This document shows, piece by piece, positions 8,700-15,421 of a DNA stretch of 64,000 bases (within the stretch, counting starts at the first letter, position 1; each line of letters opens with the position of its first letter). Both the position numbers and the translations under genes were made by a program. The stretch is taken from assembly GCA_963834015.1 (NCBI GenBank), contig CAWIAG010000002.1, positions 1,585,672-1,649,671 on the forward strand, in the 5' to 3' direction. The stretch comes from FEN-1297 sp963834015. GTDB lineage: Bacteria > Bacteroidota > Ignavibacteria > Ignavibacteriales > Ignavibacteriaceae. The notes under the pieces are model-generated. The model did no database searches. It worked only from the letters and a program-made list of their open reading frames with translations, and was not told where the DNA came from.

Positions 8700-9289
8700 A
8701 AAACATTTTCACCCTCACTTTCTTCCAAAATCCCCTCTTGGGAGGGGTGAAGGGGTGGGTTAAAACTTATTACTCGCATAAATCTCATTTTATTATTAGC
8801 CTACCCCGGGTTTACCCCGGGACTATAATTATTTCATCCCTTCCGGGATTTGTAGAAGAGACGGGGCATGCCCCGTCTCTACAAAATTAAAATTCAAAAG
8901 AACTGTACCCCGAATTTATCCGGGGTTTGCTCAGAAGAACTCACCCCGAACTCCACTTAATCCCCTCCTTATCAAGAGGGGTAAAAAAGGTTTGTGATTC
9001 TCTTTACCCCGGGTTAACACCCGGGACTATAATTATTTCATCCCTTCCGGGATTTGTAAGAGAGACGGGGCATGCCCCGTCTCTACAACATTAAAATTCA
9101 AAAGAACTGTACCACGAATTTCTTCGGGGGTATCTCGGAAGAACTCACCCCGACCTCCCCTTAATCCCCTCCTTATCAAGGAGGGGTAAATAGTTTTGGT
9201 GATCTCTTTATCTCCCGGGTTTACACCCGGGGCAACAACCATTGCATCCCGCTGGGATTATAGCACACCCGGATTGCAAATCCGGGCTG
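8700..9289. repeat. Composite repeat, partly duplicated in tandem
   Basis: This 614-base gap contains no gene. Two direct copies of a block of about 204 bases follow each other: the segment starting ACTATAATTATTTCATCCC occurs at 8822 and again at 9026. Each copy holds an ATCCC/GGGAT hairpin, the palindrome GAGACGGGGCATGCCCCGTCTC and a TCACCCCGA...CCTCCTTATCAAG block. The second copy ends with CCCGGATTGCAAATCCGGG (9264-9282), seven bases before the aminotransferase stop. Confidence 0.85.
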
Positions 9290-10489
9290 CTAAAACTTTT
9301 TTTCAAAAAAAGCTTTTATCTTATTTACAACATACTCAATTTGTTCCTTGCCAAGCTCGGGATAAATCGGCAGTGCAATTGAAGTATTTGCCGCTTCCTC
9401 TGCATAAGGGAAATCACCCACCTTGTATCCCAGTCCGGAAAAACATTCTTGCATGTGAAACGGCAGAGGATAGTAAATTTCATTGCCGATATTATTATCA
9501 ATAAGATACTGCCTTAACTCATCCCTTTTTGCCACACGTATAATATACTGATTATATATATGATAATTAGCAAGAAGCTGCACTTCACCCGGCTTAGGCC
9601 CTTTTTCCGGTTTGTAAATTGCTTTAGGAATCAGCACGGGGTTCCTTTCATCAAAAGAAATACGCCCCGGGCCGTCGGAAAGCCTTGCCATTACGAACTG
9701 CCTGTTATAAGTTTCGGCATTCCTTCTTCTTTTTTCAGACCATTTATTAAGAAACGGCAGTTTTACATTTAACACAGCGGCTTGAATTGCATCAAGCCTG
9801 AAATTCCCACCGATAATTTTATGATAGTATTTTGGTTCAGCGCCGTGAACGCGCAGTATTTTTAATTTCTTTGCTATCGCCTCGTCATTAGTTACAACAA
9901 GCCCGCCGTCCCCAAAACAGCCCAGATTCTTGGAAGGGAAAAAAGAAAAACATCCCATATCGCCTATAGTACCCACCGGCCTTGTGTCCTTGAACTGCGC
10001 ACCCAGTGCTTGTGCCGCGTCCTCAATTACTTTTATTTTTTTGGATTTAGCAATCTCGATTATTTCATCCATAGCAGCGCTCTGCCCATAAAGATGCACG
10101 GGAATAACGGCTTTTGTTTTCTTCGTAATTTTCCGGATTAACTCAACGGGGTCCATATTGAATGTAACGGGATCAATATCCGTAAATACAGGTACGGCTC
10201 CCAGCCTTGATACAACACCCGCCGTAGCAAAAAACGAATATGATGGAACAATAACCTCATCACCGGGTTTAATATCAATTGCCATTAATGCAATAAGCAG
10301 GGCATCCGTGCCGGAAGAAACTCCCAATGCATATTTACATTTTAAATATTCACAGAAAGTTTGTTCCATCTTCTCCACGTCCGCACCCAGGATAAAATAC
10401 TGAGATTCGGCAACGCGCAGCAGCGCCTTATCTATCTCAATTTTAAGCGATTTGTACTGCGACTTGAGATCCAGCAGGGGTACTCTCAT
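9290..10489 (-). CDS. DegT/DnrJ/EryC1/StrS-family sugar aminotransferase
   Basis: A 399-residue PLP enzyme that probably transaminates a keto-sugar nucleotide. The ATG at 10489 follows GGAGAGTTTA, a strong Shine-Dalgarno site; the longer frame to 10600 is repeat-derived and rejected. MRVPLLDLKSQY and YALGVSSGTDALLIAL are typical openings of the family. VIEDAAQALGAQF carries the PLP-ring Asp, and FSFFPSKNLGCFGDGG the Schiff-base Lys. HGAEPKYYHKIIGGNFRLDAIQAAVL follows. There is a Pro/Lys-rich stretch of about 30 residues before the last domain. With rmlA and rmlC in the same locus it may make a dTDP-amino sugar, but the substrate is inferred. Confidence 0.92.
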   Translation of the reverse strand: MRVPLLDLKSQYKSLKIEIDKALLRVAESQYFILGADVEKMEQTFCEYLKCKYALGVSSGTDALLIALMAIDIKPGDEVIVPSYSFFATAGVVSRLGAVPVFTDIDPVTFNMDPVELIRKITKKTKAVIPVHLYGQSAAMDEIIEIAKSKKIKVIEDAAQALGAQFKDTRPVGTIGDMGCFSFFPSKNLGCFGDGGLVVTNDEAIAKKLKILRVHGAEPKYYHKIIGGNFRLDAIQAAVLNVKLPFLNKWSEKRRRNAETYNRQFVMARLSDGPGRISFDERNPVLIPKAIYKPEKGPKPGEVQLLANYHIYNQYIIRVAKRDELRQYLIDNNIGNEIYYPLPFHMQECFSGLGYKVGDFPYAEEAANTSIALPIYPELGKEQIEYVVNKIKAFFEKKF

Positions 10490-10526
10490 TAAACTCTCCA
10501 AAAATTTAACTATTAAAATTACAAAG

Positions 10527-10620
10527 AAAAGGAAGTCATTAGAGGCCAAGCCGGGAAATGACACGTTGGATGTCTTCGCCTCTTTCTCCTTTAGCAACAC
10601 TTTTCTTTTGACGAATCAAC
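10527..10620 (-). pseudogene. Fragment of a second copy of the RelB-like antitoxin gene end
   Basis: These 94 bases match 12286-12379 with about three differences. That stretch covers the C-terminal part of the RelB-like antitoxin and the start codon of its toxin. The fragment would encode KKSVAKGERGEDIQRVISRLGL-like residues (Asn to Lys and His to Arg relative to the full gene), but it has no 5' part and no toxin body. It is a remnant of a duplicated or deleted toxin-antitoxin module. Confidence 0.75.
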
Positions 10621-10700
10621 ACAAATAAGAATCGGAGACCGGAGACGGCAGACCGGAGACCGAAAATGAATAACACGGAAACAGGAAACAGTCAATTAAA
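10621..10700. repeat. GACCGGAGAC-type short repeats
   Basis: Several copies of GACCGGAGAC or GGAGACGGCAGACCGG lie in tandem here. Related copies occur at about 14475-14510 and 48300-48360. No gene is visible in the segment. Confidence 0.55.
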
Positions 10701-10760
10701 GTTTTAATTTATTTTGATTTTTCTACTGACCGACCGGGTTGAACACATTTTGGCGGATAG

Positions 10761-11039
10761 CTACATGCTAAGTGAAACCAATTCTACATTACCCAATCTT
10801 GACAAAATTTTAGGGCGTATACTTTTTATTTCTAAATAAACTACCTTTTCACCCTTAGATTCCATATTTTTTCCCAATTTCAGGTTGAATTTTTTCAATT
10901 CTTTATCAAATTCAGGTAAAAGGATAATTTCCGAGCCTGATGGTATTTTTTCTTCAATTTCAGGATGTTCAAATAAATACCGACTAAATTCAGTACTGAG
11001 CTCTATATTTTTCTCAATCATTTTTTCTTCTTTATTCAT
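10761..11039 (-). CDS. Small protein, possibly DUF5647 family
   Basis: 92 residues, acidic and basic in mixture, with no signal or membrane segment. The phrase IELSTEFSRYLFEHPEIEEKIPSGSEIILLPEFDKELKKFN resembles the DUF5647-type family as I remember it, so the family name is tentative and the function unknown. Its ATG overlaps the stop of the frameshifted upstream gene (ATGA) and follows GGAGGAAATATT, so the two were translated as a pair. The setting among toxin-antitoxin genes suggests a two-gene module of that kind, which is inference. Confidence 0.6.
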   Translation of the reverse strand: MNKEEKMIEKNIELSTEFSRYLFEHPEIEEKIPSGSEIILLPEFDKELKKFNLKLGKNMESKGEKVVYLEIKSIRPKILSRLGNVELVSLSM

Positions 11040-11352
11040 AATATTTCCTCCAAAAATCTATTTTTATACTGCTTCCAATTATTTTTCAAATCACTTTCGG
11101 CAAAAGATAGTGCATCGTTAAAATCCTGATTAAATAACGGTGTCTTTTTTGTTTCACCCTTAATATTTAGTAAATCTCTATGCGCAAAGCCATGTGCTGT
11201 GTCATACCTTACTACAGGATACCATACATTATTAAAACTTGTTTATACTGCACTCTAAAATATAGTATCTTCCCTTTTTCTTTAATATGCAAATGTCTGT
11301 ATCTATCATTAGGTCCAATTCTAATAAAATATTCAATCTTCTTTTCAGGCAT
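11036..11352 (-). pseudogene. Frameshifted small gene paired with the 10761-11039 gene
   Basis: Starting at ATG 11352 the frame gives MPEKKIEYFIRIGPNDRY and a beta-strand-rich part, then hits a stop after about 46 codons. A one-base shift near 11225-11240 restores a sensible frame: NNVWYPVVRYDTAHGFAH, then RDLLNIKG, a stretch with NQDFNDALSFAESDL, and an end NRFLEEIL. That frame stops inside the ATGA overlap with the downstream gene. The whole would be about 105 residues. The conserved-looking RYDTAHGFAHRD phrase suggests a known small family, but I do not assign a function. The frameshift could be mutation or an assembly error. Confidence 0.65.
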
Positions 11353-11490
11353 TTAGTTTAATATATGATTGACACAAATTAAGACGTAATGTTTTTTTAA
11401 ATAATCGAGTATTGATCCTGTAAATTCATAAAAATCATTGTAATTATCGAATTCGGCAAACCGGCTCTCTATTTTCAGTTTATCTACCAT
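11353..11490 (-). pseudogene. hepT: HepT-like HEPN toxin, internally deleted remnant
   Basis: A 45-codon frame whose ATG overlaps the end of the nucleotidyltransferase gene by 11 bases, the usual arrangement of mntA-hepT modules. It starts MVDKLKIESRFAEFDNY, like the first helix of HepT toxins, and jumps to NDFYEFTGSILDYLKKH, like the last helix. The middle, including the expected Arg-x4-His RNase motif, is missing. HepT proteins are normally well over 100 residues, so this appears to be an inactive deletion remnant. It ends one base before the next small gene. Confidence 0.6.
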
Positions 11491-11899
11491 TTATTAAATT
11501 CTCATATCGTTCTTTAAAAAGAGGATCGTATATAAAACAATAATCCATGTACTGGATCCTTTTATTTACCAGATAATCATAATAGAACTTTTCATCTTTC
11601 ATGAATAATAGTGTACCTTCATTAAGTATCTTTCCGATAACTATGATCGGCGCATCATTTAAGCTTCTGACGTCGAACTCGACGGAAGGAATGGAATTCA
11701 TCAAATCGCTTTCAATTTTAAACTCTGCCATACGGTAATCATATGCAGATTTATTTGTATGCTGGTAAATTGCAATATCGATATCGCTTAATGGATTCTC
11801 CGTATCGGCAGCAAAAGAACCGAATAAGTATGCAAATTCTATATCCTCTATTTTAAGAAGTGAATTTTTTATTATTTCAAATATCCGGTTCTTGTCCAT
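11480..11899 (-). CDS. mntA: MNT-type nucleotidyltransferase, MntA-like antitoxin
   Basis: 139 residues with a minimal nucleotidyltransferase domain. The signature GSFAADTENPLSDIDIAIY (residues about 26-44) matches GSx10DxD. In type VII toxin-antitoxin modules such proteins AMPylate and silence the HepT HEPN RNase. The downstream overlapping gene is a HepT remnant lacking its active core, so this antitoxin is now probably an orphan. A 61-base segment upstream (11918-11978) is repeated in front of the RelB-like gene. Confidence 0.8.
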   Translation of the reverse strand: MDKNRIFEIIKNSLLKIEDIEFAYLFGSFAADTENPLSDIDIAIYQHTNKSAYDYRMAEFKIESDLMNSIPSVEFDVRSLNDAPIIVIGKILNEGTLLFMKDEKFYYDYLVNKRIQYMDYCFIYDPLFKERYENLINGR

Positions 11900-11917
11900 T
11901 ATATAATAAACAGTGTT

Positions 11918-11978
11918 AAATAATTTATAATTTAAAAATAGATAAAATTTCCCTCAAATGAACACTCCGTGGGCGCTT
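11918..11978. repeat. 61-base direct repeat, copy 1, upstream of mntA
   Basis: Matches 12574-12634 at about 54 of 61 positions, in the same orientation. It includes TAATTTATAATTTAAAAATA and ends in GGCGCTT. It lies 19 bases before the mntA start codon, so it may carry the promoter. The two copies bracket the RelBE-like module. Confidence 0.75.
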
Positions 11979-12025
11979 GAATTACCCCTATAAAAAGGTG
12001 TTTTAAAAAAAGTCACCTCTAACAA

Positions 12026-12298
12026 TTATTTTTGTTTATAAATATCCTTTCGATGCCCAATACTATGAATTATAATTGTCATTTCATTTTCAAGAATTTC
12101 AAAAATTATTCTATACGAACCTTCGCGCAGCTTATACAGGCCGGTAAGATAACCTTTCAATGGAAACACTTTTGTGGAATGTACGTTTAATGACAGCCAA
12201 TGAAGACGTTTAACAATTCGCTGGGCTGTTTGTTTATCCAATTTCCCAAGTTCTTTAGACGCAGATTTTAATAATCGAATGGAATAAAAGGAAGTCAT
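12026..12298 (-). CDS. RelE/ParE-superfamily toxin
   Basis: 90 residues with the RelE fold pattern: KSASKELGKLDKQTAQRIVKRL helix pair, then FPLKGYLTGLYKLREGSYRIIFEI beta strands, then IIIHSIGHRKDIYK. The Arg residues in LREGSYRI and the GHRKDIY end are those usually linked to ribosome-dependent mRNA cleavage. Its start codon overlaps the last base of the antitoxin gene stop, so the two genes form one operon. It is flanked by the 61-base direct repeats. Confidence 0.88.
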   Translation of the reverse strand: MTSFYSIRLLKSASKELGKLDKQTAQRIVKRLHWLSLNVHSTKVFPLKGYLTGLYKLREGSYRIIFEILENEMTIIIHSIGHRKDIYKQK

Positions 12299-12528
12299 TA
12301 GAGGCCAAGCCGGGAAATGACATGTTGGATGTCTTCGCCTCTTTCTCCGTTAGCAACACTTTTCTTTTGGCGAATCAACCTTTTCCGAACATTTTCTTTA
12401 ATTAACTTCCCTTCTTCGGGATCGCCTAAAATCTCAAATAGTTTTTGTTCAACAACCTTAGCGATTAACTCGGAGAATTCCTTTTTAGTCATATTTGCAA
12501 TTGTTGTTTCCATAATGAACTCTTTCAT
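12298..12528 (-). CDS. RelB-like antitoxin
   Basis: 76 residues encoded immediately before the RelE-like toxin. The N-terminal METTIANMTKKEFSELIAKVVEQKLFEIL is a helix-rich DNA-binding type start, and the C-terminal KRLIRQKKSVANGERGEDIQHVI is a flexible basic tail that would wrap the toxin. Translation may start at residue 1 or at M6 (12513). A second partial copy of its 3' end lies at 10527-10620. Antitoxin role rests mainly on gene order. Confidence 0.78.
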   Translation of the reverse strand: MKEFIMETTIANMTKKEFSELIAKVVEQKLFEILGDPEEGKLIKENVRKRLIRQKKSVANGERGEDIQHVISRLGL

Positions 12529-12573
12529 CAGTATTAGTATTTAATTTAATGCCGACTGTCAGGCAATCTTTAG

Positions 12574-12634
12574 AAATAATTTATAATTTAAAAATAGATA
12601 AAATTTTCCTCAAATGAATTCCATGTAGGCGCTT
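12574..12634. repeat. 61-base direct repeat, copy 2, upstream of the RelB-like gene
   Basis: The partner of 11918-11978 (about 54 of 61 positions identical). It lies 45 bases before the antitoxin start. Both copies include an AT-rich core that could act as promoter on the minus strand. Confidence 0.75.
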
Positions 12635-12639
12635 TGCCC

Positions 12640-12900
12640 ACCAGAAGCTTCCTGCCTATCTGGCTGGCATGCCTTTTCTCTCTCTTTCAAGAGAGGGGGA
12701 AAAAGGGGTTGGGTGATCTCTTTATCCCTGGGTTTACACCCAGGGCTACAAGCATTTCATCTCACATGGGGACAGGCCTCCCTCCAAAGGAGTCACTTCG
12801 TGAGGGATTTTATGGTTCCCAGATAGATAATCTGGGCTACGAAATTTCATCCCTATGGGACGTTAATGCATCCGGTTTTGCAACCGGGCATATGAAATCA
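12640..12900. repeat. Composite repeat overlapping the rmlC 3' end
   Basis: The modules seen are CTCTCTTTCAAGAGAGGGG, an inverted CCTGGGTTTACACCCAGGG hairpin (about 12728-12746), CAGATAGATAATCTG inside CCCAGAT...ATCTGGG (about 12818-12836), ATCCCTATGGGAC and CCGGTTTTGCAACCGG (about 12871-12886). The last three lie at or inside the end of the epimerase coding region, which uses repeat sequence for its final residues. Confidence 0.75.
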
Positions 12901-13433
12901 TGTTCTATATCCTTAAACAATTTTGCAAGCTTATCTTTATCGGAAACAATTGGGTTGGTTACCATCCAGTCGATATTAAGATCGGGATCATTGTAAATGA
13001 TGGCTCTTTCGTCGGGCTTGCTGTAAAAATTGGAACACTTATAATGAAAGATTGCCTCCAAAGAAAGCACGGAAAAACCATGAGCAAAACCGCCCGGTAT
13101 AAACAACTGCACGTGATTCTCTTCGGAAAGCTCAATTGAAAAATACTTGCCGAACGTTGGCGAGCCAAAACGGATATCCACTGCAACATCAAGCGCCCTT
13201 CCCTTAAGCACATCACAAAGCTTTGCCTGCACGCCGGCGCCTGCCTGGTAATGAAGCCCCCTTACAACACCCGCCGATGAATTTGAAATATTATCCTGGA
13301 CGAAATTAATATCAATTCCGGCATCCGCATATTTTTTATAATTATAATTTTCAAAAAAATAGCCGCGGCCGTCCTTAAACACATCCGGGTAAATAACCAG
13401 CAGCCCTTCAATCGGCGTCTTTTGTACTTTCAT
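12837..13433 (-). CDS. rfbC: dTDP-4-dehydrorhamnose 3,5-epimerase family protein
   Basis: A 198-residue RmlC-type cupin. It epimerises a dTDP-4-keto-6-deoxy sugar at C3 and C5, or only at C3 in amino-sugar pathways. Family motifs are FKDGRGYFFENYN, FVQDNISNSSAGVVRGLHYQ with the catalytic His, VDIRFGSPTFGKY, and FIPGGFAHGFSVLS. The core ends near residue 182. The last residues, PVAKPDALTSHRDEIS, are encoded by the composite repeat that invades the 3' end. It lies 39 bases downstream of rmlA in the same direction. rmlB and rmlD are not in the window. Confidence 0.92.
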   Translation of the reverse strand: MKVQKTPIEGLLVIYPDVFKDGRGYFFENYNYKKYADAGIDINFVQDNISNSSAGVVRGLHYQAGAGVQAKLCDVLKGRALDVAVDIRFGSPTFGKYFSIELSEENHVQLFIPGGFAHGFSVLSLEAIFHYKCSNFYSKPDERAIIYNDPDLNIDWMVTNPIVSDKDKLAKLFKDIEHDFICPVAKPDALTSHRDEIS

Positions 13434-13472
13434 TCTCTCATTCCTGAATTCTGAAAATCGTTATAATGTAAA

Positions 13473-14336
13473 TTAAGAATCCTGCAATACTCTTTCCAGG
13501 TACTCCCTGTAAGAACATTTGGGGAAGGAACTCACTAACTTCTCAAAAATATCACGGGTAATAAATTCCTTACGGAATGCAATCTCCTCAATACAGCCGA
13601 CTTTAAGCCCCTGCCTTTGCTCAATTACGCCGAAAAAATTGGAGGCCTGCAGCAATGCTTCCGGCGTTCCCGTATCAAGCCATGCAACGCCCCTGCCGAT
13701 TTTCTCCACCTTAAGCTCTCCTTTTTTCAGGTATTCCCTGTTCACATCGGTTATTTCCAGTTCACCGCGTGCAGAAGGCTTTAGATTTTTGGAGATTTTA
13801 ATAACCCCGTTATTATAAATATAAATACCCGGCACGGCATAATTGGACTTTGGCTGTTCCGGTTTTTCTTCTATGGAAATTGCAGTCCCGTTTTTATCAA
13901 ACTCCACAATACCGTAGCGCTGCGGATCGTTCACCTGGTATCCGAATATAGTAGCGCCTTTATTTTTATCCAGTGCATTATAGAAAAAGTTAAAAGCGCC
14001 GTAAAAAATATTATCGCCAAGAATAAGAGTAACATCATCGCCGCCGATAAACTTTTCACCAATAACAAAAGATTCCGCAATACCCCTTGGGGCTTCCTGC
14101 AATGCATACTGGATTGACAGTCCTAAATTGGAACCATCCCCGAATAATTGATTGTATAACGGCAGCGTGCTTTCATTGGAAATTATCAGTATTTCCTTTA
14201 TTCCGCCAAGCATTAAAACCGAGAGAGGGTAGTAAATTAATGGCTTATCATAGATAACCACCAACTGTTTGCTGTACACCTTTGTTACCGGGAACAGCCT
14301 TGACCCTGATCCCCCTGCTAAAATAATACCTTTCAT
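13473..14336 (-). CDS. rfbA: Glucose-1-phosphate thymidylyltransferase
   Basis: A 287-residue RmlA enzyme that makes dTDP-glucose from dTTP and glucose 1-phosphate, the entry step for dTDP-deoxy sugars. The N-terminal signature ILAGGSGSRLFPVTKVYSKQ (residues about 5-24) matches the nucleotide-binding loop. YDKPLIYYPLSVLMLGGI, LILGDNIFYG and AWLDTGTPEALLQASNF are all characteristic of RmlA. Length is normal. Upstream lies a repeat-containing gap and then a ParE-like toxin module. Confidence 0.96.
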   Translation of the reverse strand: MKGIILAGGSGSRLFPVTKVYSKQLVVIYDKPLIYYPLSVLMLGGIKEILIISNESTLPLYNQLFGDGSNLGLSIQYALQEAPRGIAESFVIGEKFIGGDDVTLILGDNIFYGAFNFFYNALDKNKGATIFGYQVNDPQRYGIVEFDKNGTAISIEEKPEQPKSNYAVPGIYIYNNGVIKISKNLKPSARGELEITDVNREYLKKGELKVEKIGRGVAWLDTGTPEALLQASNFFGVIEQRQGLKVGCIEEIAFRKEFITRDIFEKLVSSFPKCSYREYLERVLQDS

Positions 14337-14359
14337 ATTTTACTCATAATTGTTATTTC

Positions 14360-14510
14360 GATAATATGGATTTACACGAATTATGACGAATTTACATTAG
14401 TACGAATTCACACGAATTTGAGCCTGAGGCTCATCAGCCTTTGGCTGAAGGACGAATTGACACGAATGAAAAATGGAAACCGGAAACCGGAGACAGCAGA
14501 CCGGATAACA
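14360..14510. repeat. AATTCGT-type repeats with a GAGCCTGAGGCTC hairpin
   Basis: Between rmlA and the toxin gene several ACGAATT units occur (14376-14420), then the adjoining palindromes GAGCCTGAGGCTC and TCAGCCTTTGGCTGA (14421-14449), then GACCGGAGAC-type units. The paired palindromes recur at 53.75, 54.64, 56.35 and 58.38 kb. Confidence 0.7.
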
Positions 14511-14579
14511 ATATTTTGAATTCTATATATTTAAAATATTATGTTGAATAATTGGGGATTATCAGACAATGCGTTTTAA

Positions 14580-14879
14580 TTATAAGGTTATTCTTGACTG
14601 CCAATACCAGGGCTTTCTATGCAAATGCGCAATAGCCCAAATAATTATAGTTTCACTATTTTCAATTGTAAAAAGTATTTTATAAGGAAATTTTGGAATA
14701 TATGCTTTATGAATATTACCCGCTTCAACTAAAAACCATTGCGGATTCTTTTTAATTATATTTATTTTTTCTATTACCGAAGTTTTAAATCGATTACCAA
14801 GATCTTTTGATTGAAGTTCGTACCATTCGGTAGCTTCATTAAATTCTTTATGTGCAAGCTCATGTATTTTAACCCGCAT
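14580..14879 (-). CDS. ParE/RelE-superfamily toxin
   Basis: 99 residues from ATG 14879, chosen because it overlaps the antitoxin stop by 11 bases; a start five codons earlier is possible. MRVKIHELAHKEFNEATEWYE, then LGNRFKTSVIEKINIIKKNP, YIPKFPYKILFTIENSETIIIWAIAHLHRKPWYW follow the ParE pattern of two helices and a beta sheet ending in an Arg/His-rich strand. ParE toxins usually target gyrase, RelE toxins mRNA; this one cannot be assigned from sequence. Confidence 0.85.
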   Translation of the reverse strand: MRVKIHELAHKEFNEATEWYELQSKDLGNRFKTSVIEKINIIKKNPQWFLVEAGNIHKAYIPKFPYKILFTIENSETIIIWAIAHLHRKPWYWQSRITL

Positions 14880-15072
14880 GGTACAAGGCTTCAAAATCTA
14901 ATAATTTTGAACGACCCTCATTTACAGCATTCATCCGGTCTTTAACTTCGCTCACCCAAGCATTTCTAACCTCATCTTCTTCATGCTCTAAACTTGAAAG
15001 AATTAACTCGGCGAATGCTAACCTTTCATTTGGGTTCATTTTTAAAGCCTTTTCAAATAGTTCTTCATCCAT
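14869..15072 (-). CDS. Addiction-module antitoxin component
   Basis: 67 residues: MDEELFEKALKMNPNERLAFAELILSSLEHEEDEVRNAW and a C-terminal helix. This resembles the short putative addiction module component family often encoded before ParE-like toxins. The overlap with the toxin gene (11 bases) supports co-translation. No DNA-binding motif is obvious. Confidence 0.8.
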   Translation of the reverse strand: MDEELFEKALKMNPNERLAFAELILSSLEHEEDEVRNAWVSEVKDRMNAVNEGRSKLLDFEALYHAG

Positions 15073-15163
15073 AATATTTCCTCATAATACAAATTGCACA
15101 AATTACATTAGTACGAAATTAACTAATTTTTAATGAATATTCATTGCTAAGAATTCACGCGAA

Positions 15164-15421
15164 TTAACTATTTGCATATTTCCCTTCAACAGCCAAATCC
15201 CATGCAGTTTTTTCTTTTGTTCTTTTTAAAGGACTTTTATACTGTTCCAATATACCGGCAACTCTTTTCGTTTTTATCTTTTTTCCGGAGATAGTATTTT
15301 CATCAAGCATCTCTTGATCGGTTATTATTAAAATTTCAACGTCTTTGCCTTTAAACTTATCTAGATCATTAATCGTTATCGAAGAAGATTTTATTCTTTT
15401 TCGGATTCTTATTGCTTCCAT
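15164..15421 (-). CDS. Small protein, possible orphan antitoxin
   Basis: 85 residues. The N-terminal part, IRIRKRIKSSSITINDLDKFKGKDVEILIITD, resembles short antitoxin-like proteins, and the end, AWDLAVEGKYANS, is also seen on such proteins. No toxin gene follows. The TAA stop lies directly at the edge of an AATTCGCG repeat. Assignment as antitoxin rests on size, composition and the surrounding modules, so it is tentative. Confidence 0.5.
   Translation of the reverse strand: MEAIRIRKRIKSSSITINDLDKFKGKDVEILIITDQEMLDENTISGKKIKTKRVAGILEQYKSPLKRTKEKTAWDLAVEGKYANS

Noticed and set aside
10490..10600. Upstream extension of the aminotransferase gene
   Set aside because: It reads through the antitoxin fragment; ATG 10489 has GGAGAG before it and fits the family start MRVPLLDL.
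11918..12634. Integron-type attachment sites
   Set aside because: The 61-base repeats are direct, AT-rich and lack the inverted core structure of attC sites; no integrase is nearby.
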